Assembly: GCA_038277395.1 (NCBI GenBank)
Contig: CM076193.1
Location: 180,414,601-180,478,600, forward strand
Reading direction: 5' to 3'
DNA length: 64,000 bases
Origin: Dryocosmus kuriphilus
Lineage: Eukaryota > Arthropoda > Insecta > Hymenoptera > Cynipidae
Part shown: positions 30,801-43,066 of the stretch, piece by piece
Position numbering within the stretch: position 1 is the first letter of the stretch
How the letters are laid out: every line of letters begins with the position of its first letter
The notes under the pieces: generated by a model
What the model saw: only the letters and a program-made list of their open reading frames with translations
Told to the model about the DNA's origin: nothing
Databases searched by the model: none
Position numbers and translations under genes: made by a program

Positions 30801-32102
30801 ACATTCTCATCAGAGAAGGTATTAGATTTATGCAAAATTAGACTTTCGCGAATTTCATGAAATCTCCACGTTTTAAGATCTCCTGAATCCGAAAAAAACG
30901 GTTTTTACGACGGTGTCTGTCTGTTGTCGTCGTCGTCGTCGTCGTCGTTTGTCGTCGTCGTTGTTGGCGTCATCGTTGTTGTCGTCATCGTTTTTGTCGT
31001 CATTGTCGTCGTCGGAGACTGTTCCCACGATAACTTTCGAAGGACTCATCGGCTTGGAGTGCGCTTTGGTACACTTCTTTAAGAGGTAAAAAGAAAGGAC
31101 GAGTTCGTTAACCAGCGGTTTTTGACCAACGGTTATGGTTTTATCCATCAAAAACGGTTTTCACAAAAACAAAAAATCCATTTTGCGGCTAAACTATGAG
31201 AGATACAAAAAAAATGTAAGAAAGTAAAATTGTTCACCTTAAAAAAATCTACAAATTTTGTCTTAACGGTTCTTTGATCAAATGAACGGTTTTTCATTTA
31301 ATCAAGAAAACGCTATTAAAATTAAAAAACACTGATTTCCCGCGAAAATATTCAAGATACATAAAAGTTGCGAAGAACAAAGGTGTTCAGTTTAAAAGTA
31401 TCTACAAATTTTGTTTTAACTATTTTTAATAAAATGCACGGTTTTTGTTTTAATCGATAAAACGTTATTAAAAATCAAAACTTTCAAATTTCCCGCCAAA
31501 CTATGGAAGATACGGAAAAATAATAATAAAGAAAGTTGTTCGCCTCTAAAGGTCTTGAAATTTGCTTTCCATGATTTTTTTGAGCAGACGCGTAGTTTTT
31601 GAGTTATTCGTGAAATATGTTATGAAATATAAAGAAAATCATTTTTCAGCAAAACTATGCAAGATATGAGAAAATATTAACAAGCAGAATTGTTCACCTT
31701 GGAAAGAGCTACAAAATTTATTTATAAGACTCATCGTTTTACTTTTAAGAATCGAAATCGTCTATTGTGAAAATTTGGAAAATCACTAAAAAACTTTACC
31801 AATCAATAATGTGTTTTAAAATAATGTAATTATCGAGCGCGAAGCGCGAGTGCCATGATGAGAATGTATTCCTTAAGGGCGATAGAGCCTTAAGTAAAAT
31901 AATTTCTTTTGTAATTTTTAATTTAAAGGTTTATACGATCCATAAACACCGAGCGCGTAGCGCGAGGGGAATAATCTATCGAGCGCGAAGCGCGAGTGCC
32001 ATATCTAACGTATCAAGCGCGAGTGCCAACAGACGCGCTCCCTAGGCGCGCTCATACTTCGCGCGACGCGAGCGATGAGAATGTGCCCGCGAGGCGGGCA
32101 GA
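30801..32102 (+). mobile_element. HINE-like repeat, copy 15 (full length)
   Basis: A complete copy with a long GTC/GTT tract (about 30925-31015), four tandem units, an expanded hairpin block (about 31832-32075) and the terminal stem GCCCGCGAGGCGGGC. Confidence 0.7.
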
Positions 32103-32108
32103 TTTTTT

Positions 32109-32561
32109 TAATAACGTTTTCTCGATTAAATGAAAAACCGTGCATTTTATCAAAAAATGGTTTGTACAAGATTTGTAGATTTTTTTCCGGTGAAAAATTT
32201 TTGTCCACTGCTTTTTTTGTATCTCGCATAGTTTAGCCGGAAAATGGATTTTTTGAATTTGTGAAAACTGTTTTTGATGGATAAAACCATAATCGTTGGT
32301 CAAAAACCACTGGTTAACGAACTCGTCCTTTCTTTTTATGCCTTAAAGAAGTATGCCAAAGCGCAATGCAATCTAATTAGTCCTTCGAAAGTTATCGTGG
32401 GAACAGGCAACAACAACGACGACAACAGACAGACAGACACCGTCGTAAAACATGTTTTTTTCGGATTCAGGGGGTCACGAAGCGTCGAGATTTCATGAAA
32501 TCCGCGAAAGTCAATTTTCACTTAGAACTAATACCTTCTCATTGGACAGAGACGAGAATGT
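32109..32561 (-). mobile_element. HINE-like repeat, copy 16 (5' half, reverse), upstream of the terminal exon
   Basis: It is equivalent to copies 11 and 13: the same truncation, followed by the palindrome at 32573-32606 and the exon. Confidence 0.65.
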
Positions 32562-32572
32562 AAAAAATTCGA

Positions 32573-32606
32573 TTTTTCCCTTTATCTTTAAAAATAAAGG
32601 GAAAAA
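32573..32606. promoter_or_regulatory. 34-bp near-perfect palindrome before the terminal exon
   Basis: It matches the palindromes at 25531 and 27659, with one T-to-C change in the left arm (TTTATCTTT) that breaks one pair. It lies 77 bases upstream of the exon. Confidence 0.5.
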
Positions 32607-32683
32607 TTAAAATTTTTTGTTTACAGTTACATCCCTAAATTTTATATATGTATAATTATTAATTTGAATCTCTTTTTTAACAG

Positions 32684-34374
32684 TGTATAACAGCGACAAC
32701 CATGTGGATCTGAGCCAGGAAGCTGTGACAGCTCCGGCTGATTCGAGTGAATCCCTCTCGAGATTTCGCTTGGAAGGTATAGCTTCCTTGTCTTGTCAAC
32801 AACCCACTACAACGGCACAGGGATTCCAGGATTTTCCAACACCAGTGTTTGCTGATAACAGCTACATGCAGAACGAGCCGAATTATGTCCTGCGAGATGA
32901 CTACTCTCCGAACAGGAAGGACAGTCAGAGCGGGCGTGGAAACTACTCAAGGTACCATCCCTATCAGCATCAACAAAGTTTTCCACAAGTGGATCGAGCA
33001 AACTCTCCGGGTTCTTCAAATCTGTGTAGCTCGCCACGATGTATCGAAAGTCGCTCATTTTGCCAGTTAATAAATCAACTACCAGAGCATGAAAGGTCTA
33101 TTTATCCCAGTTATCCAGACTGCTGTCTCGATCCTGTTTCTCACCGGACACGTGATTACCAGGATTTTTTGAGGGCTCGGCAGCAGCAAGAGGGATCTAA
33201 AATCACGAGCAGTCAATCGCTTGAGGTCGACCTACTAGCACCTCGCGGACCCAATAAGTATCAATGCAAGACTTGCAGCACTTGGTATACCAAGTCTGGC
33301 CTAGCGAAACACTATAAAACCCTGAGGCACCAAAAAAGAGCCGCCAATGCGAGCCATAAAAAGAGGAATGCTGTCAACACCAGAATGGCACCAAGATCCC
33401 CAGAGTCATCATCTTCGGGGAGTGTCCCAAACTTGATGAGAGATTCCTCGGGCGAGGCAACCTGCAGCAGCGAGTCTTCGGGGATCCAAGGACGCCTATC
33501 CGAGCAGCAGGTGGATACAGTCCCTTGGGAAGCACCCATTCCACTATGCATGCATTCTTGAATCAGCCATGATGGAAGATGTCCCACCGATGGCTAACCC
33601 GCCGCCAATGAGAGATACTACGATGCCCTTTAGCCGTACTCAAACGGTTTGCCCTCCCATGTTACAACTACTACCAGCAGCCAGGATCTAGTAGATACCA
33701 ACAGCCTAACTACTACTCGCAACGATCTACAATCTCATATGCAATTCACCCAGGAGATGCTGCCCGGCCTCGGAACCTTTAACATCACTCAACTGCCGAG
33801 TTTTCCCAACGTCGAGATGAACCTCGGATACAATGTTCACCACAGTCCAGGGGAAAATATTCCTCCTCCAGACGGAAATGTTAATGTCTATTCCCAGGGT
33901 CAGGAATACTTACAGCAAGATAAGTCTGTCTTCGACGATATTTCAAATTCTCTTTTTGAGATGGAAACGAATAATAACAACCTGCCTCAAAGGGCACCCA
34001 AGGAGGAGTTGAATCCTAACATAAAGAGTAGAAAGAACGCCGGCAGACGCAAAAGAGACATGATAACCAAAGAGCAACAGGTGACCAGCACCAACCCTGA
34101 ATTGCCCTACCAGTGCGGAAATAGGTTTCCGTACGAGGACATGATCGCTAAACATTTGCGGAAACATGTTGATGAGAAGCGCTACGAATGTGATATTTGT
34201 CACCAGCAATTCAGAGAAAAGACCGACTTGAGACGGCACATGTGCCGCCATTCTGGTAAGAAGCCGCACGCCTGTGGTATTTGTGGGAAGGGTTTCATTC
34301 GAAACGGTCGAATGTGGAACCATGTAACAACCCACTTCAAGAAATCGTCCACCATTCGAAAGCTGAGGGCGTGA
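32684..34374 (+). pseudogene. C2H2 zinc-finger protein, terminal exon (frame-disrupted)
   Basis: The 3' splice site TCTTTTTTAACAG ends at 32683. The first frame (to 33558) starts VYNSDNHVDLSQEAVTAPAD, then a low-complexity Ser/Gln/Pro region and one C2H2-like finger, CKTCSTWYTKSGLAKHYKTL then RH, at about 33263-33334. The frame meets TGA at 33559. An overlapping frame (YACILESAMMEDVPPMANPP) is open from about 33530 to 33690, and another reads YYQQPGSSRYQQPNYYSQ. The first frame resumes by 33649 and carries two good fingers, CDICHQQFREKTDLRRHMCR-H (C181, C184, H197, H201 counted from 33649) and CGICGKGFIRNGRMWNHVTT-H (C209, C212, H225, H229). A preceding finger (PYQCGNRFPYED) has lost its second Cys. 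Stop at 34372. A basic GRRKRD could be a nuclear signal. The gene looks recently decayed, or the assembly has indels here. Confidence 0.65.
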
Positions 34375-35254
34375 TGTGGTTTCCCGAATTTCTTCCAACT
34401 CCCGCTCTTCCTCCCTAAATCAAATATCTCTTCGCCCACAGGAAAAAGAACCCGATTTTCCAATGTAAAAAATTTAGATATGTACTTTGTTGCTATTTAT
34501 TGTTGCAAATGTTACCCTTTTTTCTTTATAAGTACGTTATTTCCTCTCTTTTTTTTTTTTTATTGTTACGACATTCGAATTTTATAAATTAATAATATTA
34601 CGACCTATATTATTTTATGTGTTTAATTTTGTTTTTATAAATATATTTTATGTCGCAAACCTTACCCATACACTTTTACTGAGTTTTCCTCTGACTTACT
34701 TTTACTTAACCTTAAGTTTAATTTACTTCTTTCATTATTTTTGTCACTTTTTGGTTTCGTTTTGATAAGCAATTTCATTCTAATATTTTTCTTGTGGAAA
34801 ATTCGTCAAATTAGAAAAAAAATCATTTGATAGGTACTGTAATCTTAGGAATAATTTTAAGTGAAGAACCTTCTTTGAATCATTTCCGGTCCAAGTGATA
34901 CAGTAAGTATTTTCATTTAAGTTGTCTCTCTTCTTAATATTTATTAATACAAATGTTATTTTTGCAAAATTTTTCTTATATTTATATTTTGTTTTACTTC
35001 TTTTTATTTCTTATCTTGTTTATTTATTTTTTAATAATAATTGCAGAAATAATTCTAGGACGAATGATATAATAAAATATTAAATGATAAATATTAACAT
35101 AATATTAATATAAATTGGTAAAAATAAAACTTTAAACAATATTTAGAAACAAATCGTTTTATAAAGGCTTTAACAAAGTTTTTTTAAATATTTTTTATAA
35201 ACAATCTCAATATTAAAAGTTATATTTCATTATATTTAGTATTATTATTTATTC
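34375..35254. other. Downstream flank/3' UTR of the zinc-finger exon
   Basis: AT-rich, with no coding signal. It is the reverse counterpart of 17801-18666 with few differences over the first several hundred bases. Confidence 0.5.
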
Positions 35255-35800
35255 AGAAGAATTTTAATGGATTTTAAGAGATATAAAGGGACTTCAAAGG
35301 ATTTTGAAGAATTTCGAAGGGATTTTAATGGATTTTACCAAATTTCAAGTGATATTGAGAGATTTCAAGTGGTTTTAAAGGATCTTGAAGAATTTCAAAA
35401 GGATTTCAAGTGACTTTAGAGGATTCTGAATAATTTCAAAAGGAATTTTAAAAAATATGAAGAGACTGTAAAGGGTTTTGAAGAATTTAAAAGATTTTTT
35501 AATGAATTTTAAGAGATTTTAAGGAATTTCAAAGGATTTTAAGCGATTTAAAAAAATTCAAAAAGATTTTATGAGACTTGAAAGGACTTTAAAGACTTTC
35601 AAAAGGATTTCATGAGATTTTAAACGATCTTTAGGAATACCAAGGGACTTTAAGGAACTTGAAGAGACTTTAAATGACTTTGAAGAATTTCAAAGAGATT
35701 TTAAGTCATTTTAAGGAATTTCAAAGGATTTCAGGAGACATAAAGAGACTTGAAAAAGATTTAAAGCGATTAGAAAGGATTTTGAAGGGTTTCAACGAGA
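35255..35800. repeat. Degenerate short-period repeat (right arm)
   Basis: This is the reverse copy of 17241-17800, with units like AAGGATTTTGAAGAATTTCA. Confidence 0.65.
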
Positions 35801-35829
35801 TTGCAAAAATGCACGAAAAACACTTTTTT

Positions 35830-36500
35830 TTTGTATTTGGTTAATAGTTAAATTTTCAATAAAAAAAATTAACTTTAAACCGATATATTTGAATTTTTTA
35901 TCCAACAAAGTTACATTTTCAAACAAAAAATCAGTTTTTAATAAAAAAGTAGTTATATTTTCGCTAACAAAAAATTAATTTACAACGGAATAGTTTAATT
36001 TGTAACTAGAAAAGACCAATTTTTTACAAAACATTTGAATTGGCAAAAAAAAAAAACATTTTCGACAATATAGTTAAATTTTCAACCAAAAAATATAATT
36101 CTTGAACCGAATATGAATTTTTAACAAAATCCTTGACTTCTAGAAAAAACAGTTTAATTTTCATCTAAATCCTTGAATTTGCAAAAAAGTGATTAAATTT
36201 TCAGCTAAAAAAGATCATTTTTTAATCAAAAATAGAACAGCTAAATTTGAAATGAGAAATATTAATTTCCAATGAAAAACTCTATTTTATTTTAATTTCT
36301 TAAGTTTAATTTTTTTTTTTGGCTGAAAATTCAAATATTTTGTTGAAAGATTTTTTGTATTTAAATATTAAACAATGCCGTTCAAGGTTAATTTTCTTGT
36401 TTTTTGAAAACATAATTATTTTCAACTTTAAAATTTTTTGTTGTCAAGTTGGATATAACTATTTTTAAAAGAATCCTTTTCATTCATTGTTTCTAAAAAC
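35830..36500. repeat. AT-rich minisatellite (right arm)
   Basis: The reverse copy of 16493-17240. Confidence 0.55.
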
Positions 36501-36559
36501 TTTTTACATTCACACCTCAATGAGAAGATATTAGTTTTATATGAAAGGAGGGTGGACAA

Positions 36560-39500
36560 TAGGGTGGCTCAAAATGACTTGTTTTTTTGACGACGCACCC
36601 CCCTATTTTGTGTGGTTTCCGGAGAAAATAATTCCCTATTTTTTTTTTTCTTGATTTTTAGTGCTGCCTCAAGGGTCCCGAAAAATACATGGGATTTTAC
36701 ATGGGAAAATGATGATTTTTAAAAAAATGAGGTACAAATTTCTGGGTTTATAGTTAGCTTTCGGAACATTATCAGAACTTTTTGGGGAGTCTTCAAGGAA
36801 TAATTTCTGATAAACAACTTTAAATTTTCACCCCCCCCCCCCCCCTACCCCCTCCAGCAAAGCCCCAAAAATGCCCCGAAAAACAGAAACGGAGAATTTT
36901 GACCGAAATTGGCACAAAAGAGTTTTGTTTTTCCATTTTCGGACTATAAGTTGTTGTTACTTAATAAGACTAATATTCTTTATCATTTTTCAAATAATCT
37001 GTAATTGTTTAAACAATTTATATTTGTTTAAATAATCTTTTTTCGTGACAGCACATTGCAAGGTTATTTTTTGCGTTTAACCAGACACTAAGCCATTTCT
37101 AAGGATACTTATTTATGTTTCAAAAATTGTTTTAAACAATTTATTATTATTTATTTTTTCTCCAAAAAATAAAAAATTTCAAGGATTAAGTGGTTTTTAA
37201 ATTGTTTAAACAATTTATTTTATTTATTTTCAAATTTCTCCAAAAAACAGGTACAGACAGACCTCTAGTTTTTTTTTAAATTTGCTCAACCTGGACGTTT
37301 GAAATTAAACATACACGAAAATCAGATGTCATGATACTATTTCTGCAACAAATTTGTTTTTGTTTAAACAATTTTATATTATTTATTTGTAACTTTCTCA
37401 AAAAAAAACCGGTGGAGAAACTCTAGTTTTTTTTAATTTGCTCAACCTTGTCGCTTAAAATTAAATATTTACAAAAATCTAATGTTATGTTATCATTATT
37501 GCAACAAATTTATATTTGTTTAAACAAGTTTATGTTATTTATTTGTAACTTTCTCAAAAAAAACCGGTGGAGAACTCTAGTTTTTTTTTAATTTGCTCAA
37601 CCATGGCGCTTAAAATTAAATATTCACAAAAATATAATGTTATACTACCATTATTGCAACAAATTTGTATTTGTTTAAACAATTTTTGTTTGTTGTAACA
37701 ATTTTTTCCCAAAGAAAATGGTTGATATTTTGTATTTTCCGTAAATAATGCTGTAATTTTTAATTTTTTAAAGCAGATTTTTTTTCTGAGAACATTTTAT
37801 AATCGTTTAAACAAATACAAATTTGTTGCAACAATGGTAGCATAACATTAGATTTTTGTAAATATTTAATTTTAAGCTACAAGGTTGAGCAAATTAAAGA
37901 AAAACTAGAGTTCTCCACCGGTTTTTTTGAGAATGTTACAAATAAATAACAAACTTGTGTAAACAATTACAAATTTGTTGCAATAATGATAGCATAACAT
38001 TAGGTTTTTGTAAATATTTAATTTTAAGCGACAAGGTTGAGCAAATTTAAAAAAAAATTAAATTTTGTACCTGTTTTTTGGGGAAAGTAGAAAGCAAATA
38101 ATAATAAATTGTTTAAACAATTTAGAACCACTTGACACTTGAAAATTTTTTTTAATGATACAGACCGACGCACCCCCCTATTTTCAGGGCTCCGAAAAAT
38201 ACATGGAAATTTACGTGGGAAAATGATAATTTTTAGAAAAATGAGGTACAAATTTCTGGGTTTATAGTTAGCTTTCGGGACATTATCAGAACTTCTTGGG
38301 GAGTCTTCAAGGAATAATTTCTGATAAACCGCTTTAAATTTTCACCTCCTTACCCCCTCCAGCAGAGCCCCAAAAATGCCCCGAAAAATAAAAATGGAGA
38401 ATTTTGACCGAAATTGGCACAAAAGAGTTTTGTTTTTCCATTTTCGCACTATAACTTCTTGTCACTCGACAAGATAGATATTTTCTATCATTTGTCAAAT
38501 AATTTTTTATTGTTTGAACAATTTATATTTGTTTAAATAATCTTTTTTTTCGTGACCGCTTATTACGAGGTCATTTTTTGCGTTTAACCAGACACTAAGC
38601 CATTTTCTAGGATACTTATTAATATTTGAAGTGGTTTTAAATTGTTTAAACAATTTATTATTATTTATTTTCAACTTTCTCCAAAAAACAGGTACAGAAC
38701 TCTAGTTTTTTTCAATTTGCTCAACCTTGTCGCTTAAAATGAAATATTTACAAAAATTTAATGTTATGCTATCATTATTGCAACAAATTTGTATTTGTTT
38801 AAACAATTTTATGTTATTTATTTGTGACTTTCTCAAAAAAACCAGTGGAGAACAATTTTATGGTTTTTTTTAAAACCAGTTCTGGTTTTTTTTAATTTGC
38901 TCAACCTTGTCGGTTAAAATTAAATATTTACAAAAATCTAATGTCATGTTATCATTATTGCAACAAATTTGTATATGTTTAAACAAGTTTATGTTATTTA
39001 TTTGTAACTTTCTCAAAAAAAACCGGTGGAGAACTCTAGGTTTTTTTTTTTAATTTGCTCAACCTTGGCGTTAAAAATTAAATATGTGAAAAAATATGAT
39101 GTTATGCTACCATTATTGCAACAAATTTGTATTTGTTTAAGCAAATTTTGTTTGATGTAACGATTTTTTTCCCGAAGAAAATGGTTGATATTTTGTATCT
39201 TGCGTAAATAGTCCGTAATAGAGCCAATCTGCAAAAAAACTACACCTTTTTATCACATTTTTTTCTAATTTAATAACTAAAGTTAAAGAAATTGTTTAAA
39301 CAATTGCAAAATGTGGTCAGAAAAAAAATCTGCTTTAAAATATTTAAAATTACAGCACTATTTACGGAAAATACAAAATATCAACCATTTTCTTTGGGAA
39401 AAAATTGTTACAACAAACAAAAATTGTTTAAGCAAATACAAATTTGTTGCAATAATGGTAGCATAACATTAGATTTTTGTAAATATTTAATTTTAAGCGA

Positions 39501-40331
39501 CAAGGTTGAGCAAATTAAAGAAAAAACTAGAGTTTTTTACCAGTTTTTTTTTGAGAAAGTTAGAAATAAATAACATAAGCTTGTTTAAACAAATACAAAT
39601 TTGTTGCAAAAATAGTATCATGACATCTAATTTTTGTGTATATTTAATTTCAGATGACATGGTTGAGCAAATTTTTAAAAAAAACTAGAGTTCTGTACCT
39701 GTTTTTTGGAGAAAGCTGAAAATAAATAATAATAAATGGTTTAAAACAATTTAAAACCACTTGAAACATAAATAAGTATCCTTGAAAATGGCTTAGTGTC
39801 TGGTTAGACGCAAAAAATGAACTCTTAATGTGCTGCCACGAAAAAAAAAGATTATTTACACAAATATAAATTGTTTAAACAAATAAAAATTAGTTAAAAA
39901 ATGATGAAAAATATTTGTCTTATCGAGTAAAATAAGTGATAGTGCGAAAATGGAAGAAAAAAAACTCTTTTATGCCAATTACGTTCAAAATTCTCCATTT
40001 CTGTTTTTCGGGGCATTTTTGGGGCTCTGCTTAAGGGGGTAGGGGGGATGAAAATTTAAAGTTATTTATCAGATATTCTTCCTTGAAGACTGCCCAAAAA
40101 GTTCTGATAATGTCCCGAAAGCTAACTATAAACCCAGAAATTTGTACCTCATTTTTCTAAAAATGATCATTTTCCCATGTAAAATCCCATGTATTTTTCG
40201 GGGCCCTTGAGGCAGCACCAAAAATAAAAAAAAAAAGGGATATTATTTTCTCCGGAAACCTGACAAAATAGGGAGGTGCGTTGGTCTCTATCATTAAAAG
40301 AAATTTTCCAATGCATTTTTGAGCCACCCTG
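36560..40331. mobile_element. Foldback element family F1, right-arm copy (composite)
   Basis: The ends TAGGGTGGCTCAAAA at 36560 and, reversed, CAGGGTGGCTCAAAA at 40331 coincide with those of 14571-16492 in the left arm. The interior is about twice as long. It has extra internal copies of the terminal region (for example ACCGACGCACCCCCCTATTT near 38163) and several partial inverted arms. This suggests a nested insertion or expansion in this arm, or a deletion in the other. TTGTTTAAACAA palindromes are frequent. No protein. Confidence 0.6.
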
Positions 40332-40671
40332 ACAACTGTCAGCAGCAATCTGAGTAGCAAATCCCACTACTGCGCGCAGCACGCGTCTGCTCAATGGTTT
40401 CTCTGATTCAAAATTTAAAATCACGCCTCAGAGGAAGCGCCGGGTATCCTGTCAGGTGTGGTATATTCATTGTATTCATTGTACTCAATTGTAGACAAAT
40501 CTATTAACCTTTAGAGGGCCCGAAAGCCAATATATTGGCACAAGCCATGGTCGACACTTTGTACGTGATCAATCCGTGATACAAGATACCTTTACTAGCA
40601 GTTTTCTGAGGGAGATATGCCCCCTGAAATCATGGCTCTCTAAGGATTAATGACCCAATTTGGCAATATCG
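40332..40671. other. Flank of the Penelope remnant (right arm), no gene
   Basis: The reverse copy of 14231-14570. Confidence 0.5.
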
Positions 40672-41312
40672 TCAGATCTCTTTAAAGAAAGAAGAAATAT
40701 TCGGATCTAGGAAATTTTCTGAGAGGGCAGTGTGATTAGAAGTACTAGGATTTTTGACAGAATTAGCGTGTTCTCGAGTTTGAATTTCAACAGGTCTATC
40801 TGTTTCACCTATAACGTAAGAAACGCCACAAACTTTACAGTCAATTTTATATACTACTCCAGAAAATTTTCCTTTTGGAAGGGGATCTTTGAGATTGTTG
40901 AAAAATTTTGAAAATTTGTTAACAGGTTTGTAAATAGTTTTTATTTTGTAATTTTTTAAAAATTGTACAATTTTTTCAGATAGATTTTTAATATAAGGCA
41001 AAACTGAGAAATCAATGAAGGAATCTCTTTTGTTATTAAGTTTATTTAAAGATGTTTCGTAGTTGTAAAATCGGTTAGTTTCTCTCTTCAAACAGTATTT
41101 ATTCATTGAGATTGGATATGCATTGTTCTTTAAGTTTTTTTTTCAATTAAATTAATGTTTTTAGATCTGAATTCAAAATCAGAAATCCTAAACATCCTAA
41201 AAAATAGGTTAGAAATAACTCCAATTTTATGACTATTGGGATGTGAGGAATTAAAGTTTAGATATCTGCCCGACCAAATTAATTTTTGGAAACAATCAAT
41301 TTTTGGAAACAA
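40672..41312 (-). pseudogene. Penelope-like element remnant: RT tail plus GIY-YIG domain (right arm)
   Basis: A minus-strand open frame of 144 codons (41106-40672) covers a basic linker and the GIY-YIG domain: FSGVVYKIDCKVCGVSYVIG then ETDRPVEIQTREHAN and SNHTALSENFLD. Upstream (41312-41130) the RT-tail codons SGRYLNFNSSHPNSHKIGVI occur and end at a stop. This copy keeps the linker-to-endonuclease frame open, unlike the left-arm copy. RT palm motifs are absent, so it is a 3' fragment. An old cargo of the duplicated segment, not an active element. Confidence 0.75.
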
Positions 41313-43060
41313 TCAATTTTTAAAATAGTGTCTTGTCTGATAATTAGAGTGTCTAAAAAAACTGATTTTGAAATCTTTTTCAATAAATAGAGTCTATTAT
41401 TTTTGAGCTCCTCAAAAACACCAACACGGGATCATTTTTTTTTGAAAATTTTTTTATAACACTCAGTTAAATTTCCAAATAAAAACTCTTTGTTCCTCAT
41501 ATCCATCCTTATTATTTATATTCAATTACGTCTCAAAATTATGAAACTTGTTCAAAAATAAAGACTCATACTATTAATATCGCCAATTTTTTAGATCTCT
41601 GTATTAATATCTTGTTGATAACAAAAATAAATTATATAATCCGTTCTCTTGCGCTTCTTAAAAATTTTAATCTGAGAATTTTAGAAACAAAATATTTCCA
41701 AATCCATGTAGAATTTTTATAGAGGCATTTTCATAGTTGCATTGAAAAAATCTGAAAAAGATTATTTTTTACGAAATTCGTATGCATGTTATAGTAAGGG
41801 GGTTGTTTTCTGCGCTAAGGGTTGGAGCCCAAAAATCAGAGTTGGTATTTTTGAGGATTCCAAAAATAATAAACTCTATTTGCATTGAAAAAGTCTGAAA
41901 AAGATTATTTTTTAGGAAAGTCATATGTATGCTGTAGTAAGAGGGTAGTTTTTTGCATTAAGGGTTGGAGCCCAAAAATCGTAGTTAGCATATTCGAGGA
42001 GTCCAAAAAGAGCCCAAAAATATGGTAGAATTAAATTAGCAAAAAATCGAATTTTTTGGAAGGTGGTTGATTTTGTACCTTAAGGGTTATTTCTAGAAAA
42101 TTGTTTTTTGCGTTATTCAAGAGCCCAAAAAAGCCCAAAATTCTAGTGGAGTCGAATTTTTATTATTTTGTTCTTTAACACAGTGGAGGTGCTAGCTTAA
42201 CTTTAAGCTAGCACCTCCACAAGAAAGTTGATTTTTTGAAAAAAGTAAAGGAGCCCAAAAATTTTTATTGGTGCCCAAAAAAAGCCCAAAAAATGCGTAT
42301 CGAGTGCGTAGCGCGGTGCGCCCAGCGCGCAATGAGAATGGGCACGCGCAGCGGGCAGATTCTTATAATTGGGTTGACCGAGCGTTATTATTATCTCATA
42401 TTATTTACTCACATTGGTCATCCTTTATCAATAATCCTTATTATTGACAATTATATACTGATAACTAATAAGGGACAATTCTAATAAAGTGGGATGAAAC
42501 TAAAGTTGTATAGACATTTTCGTGTGACTATTTTGCATTATAGGTAAAAAGAAAGAATTCTGAATTTACAAAATTATTGCATTGACGTAAATTCTGTATC
42601 CTTCTGTGGAAGGCTTCTCGCAAACACATGTTTTATATTGTCGCACTTTCCTAGAGTTCTATTTACATTTTCATGGGTCTGAGGCTTGTCCTAAGAGTGA
42701 AGTAAATTTTTATTACTGTCATATAATTGTCCCAGTAGTCCTACAAAAGCCCATCCTCGATTTTACTGCACTCTTAAATCCCGCCACTTCCTAGGAAGCC
42801 TCGTAAAAATTTGTCTCTAAGCAATCAAAACTGTTTATTCTCTACAATCTATGGATCGGATTAGCTAATATTACAACGAGGGTTACAGTAAAGTTTTCGG
42901 AAAAAGGTTTGCATTCAGGTAATACTTTACAGTTTACATTTCTACAGAGGCAGCCTGAAAAACATATGTTTAACACAAAAGAAAAACATTTGTCGCACTT
43001 CCACGAGATCTTGTTTATATTTTATAAGCTTTAAGGCTTTATATCATGATGATAAAAAAA
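41313..43060. other. Non-coding segment (right arm)
   Basis: The reverse counterpart of 11939-13560. It has an additional unit of the GAGCCCAAAAA-type repeat at about 41810-41990. No gene. Confidence 0.5.
42183..42220. repeat. Perfect 18-bp inverted repeat (right-arm copy)
   Basis: It has the same arms as at 12783-12820, with CT as the two-base centre. Confidence 0.9.
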
Positions 43061-43066
43061 AAAAAA

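Noticed and set aside
30873..31151. Poly-Asp/Asn open frames such as 30873-31151, 45211-45534 and 21519-21761
   Set aside because: They are translations of the GTC/GTT microsatellite and flanking conserved block of the HINE-like repeat. The same false frame appears in many copies, with length set by the microsatellite.
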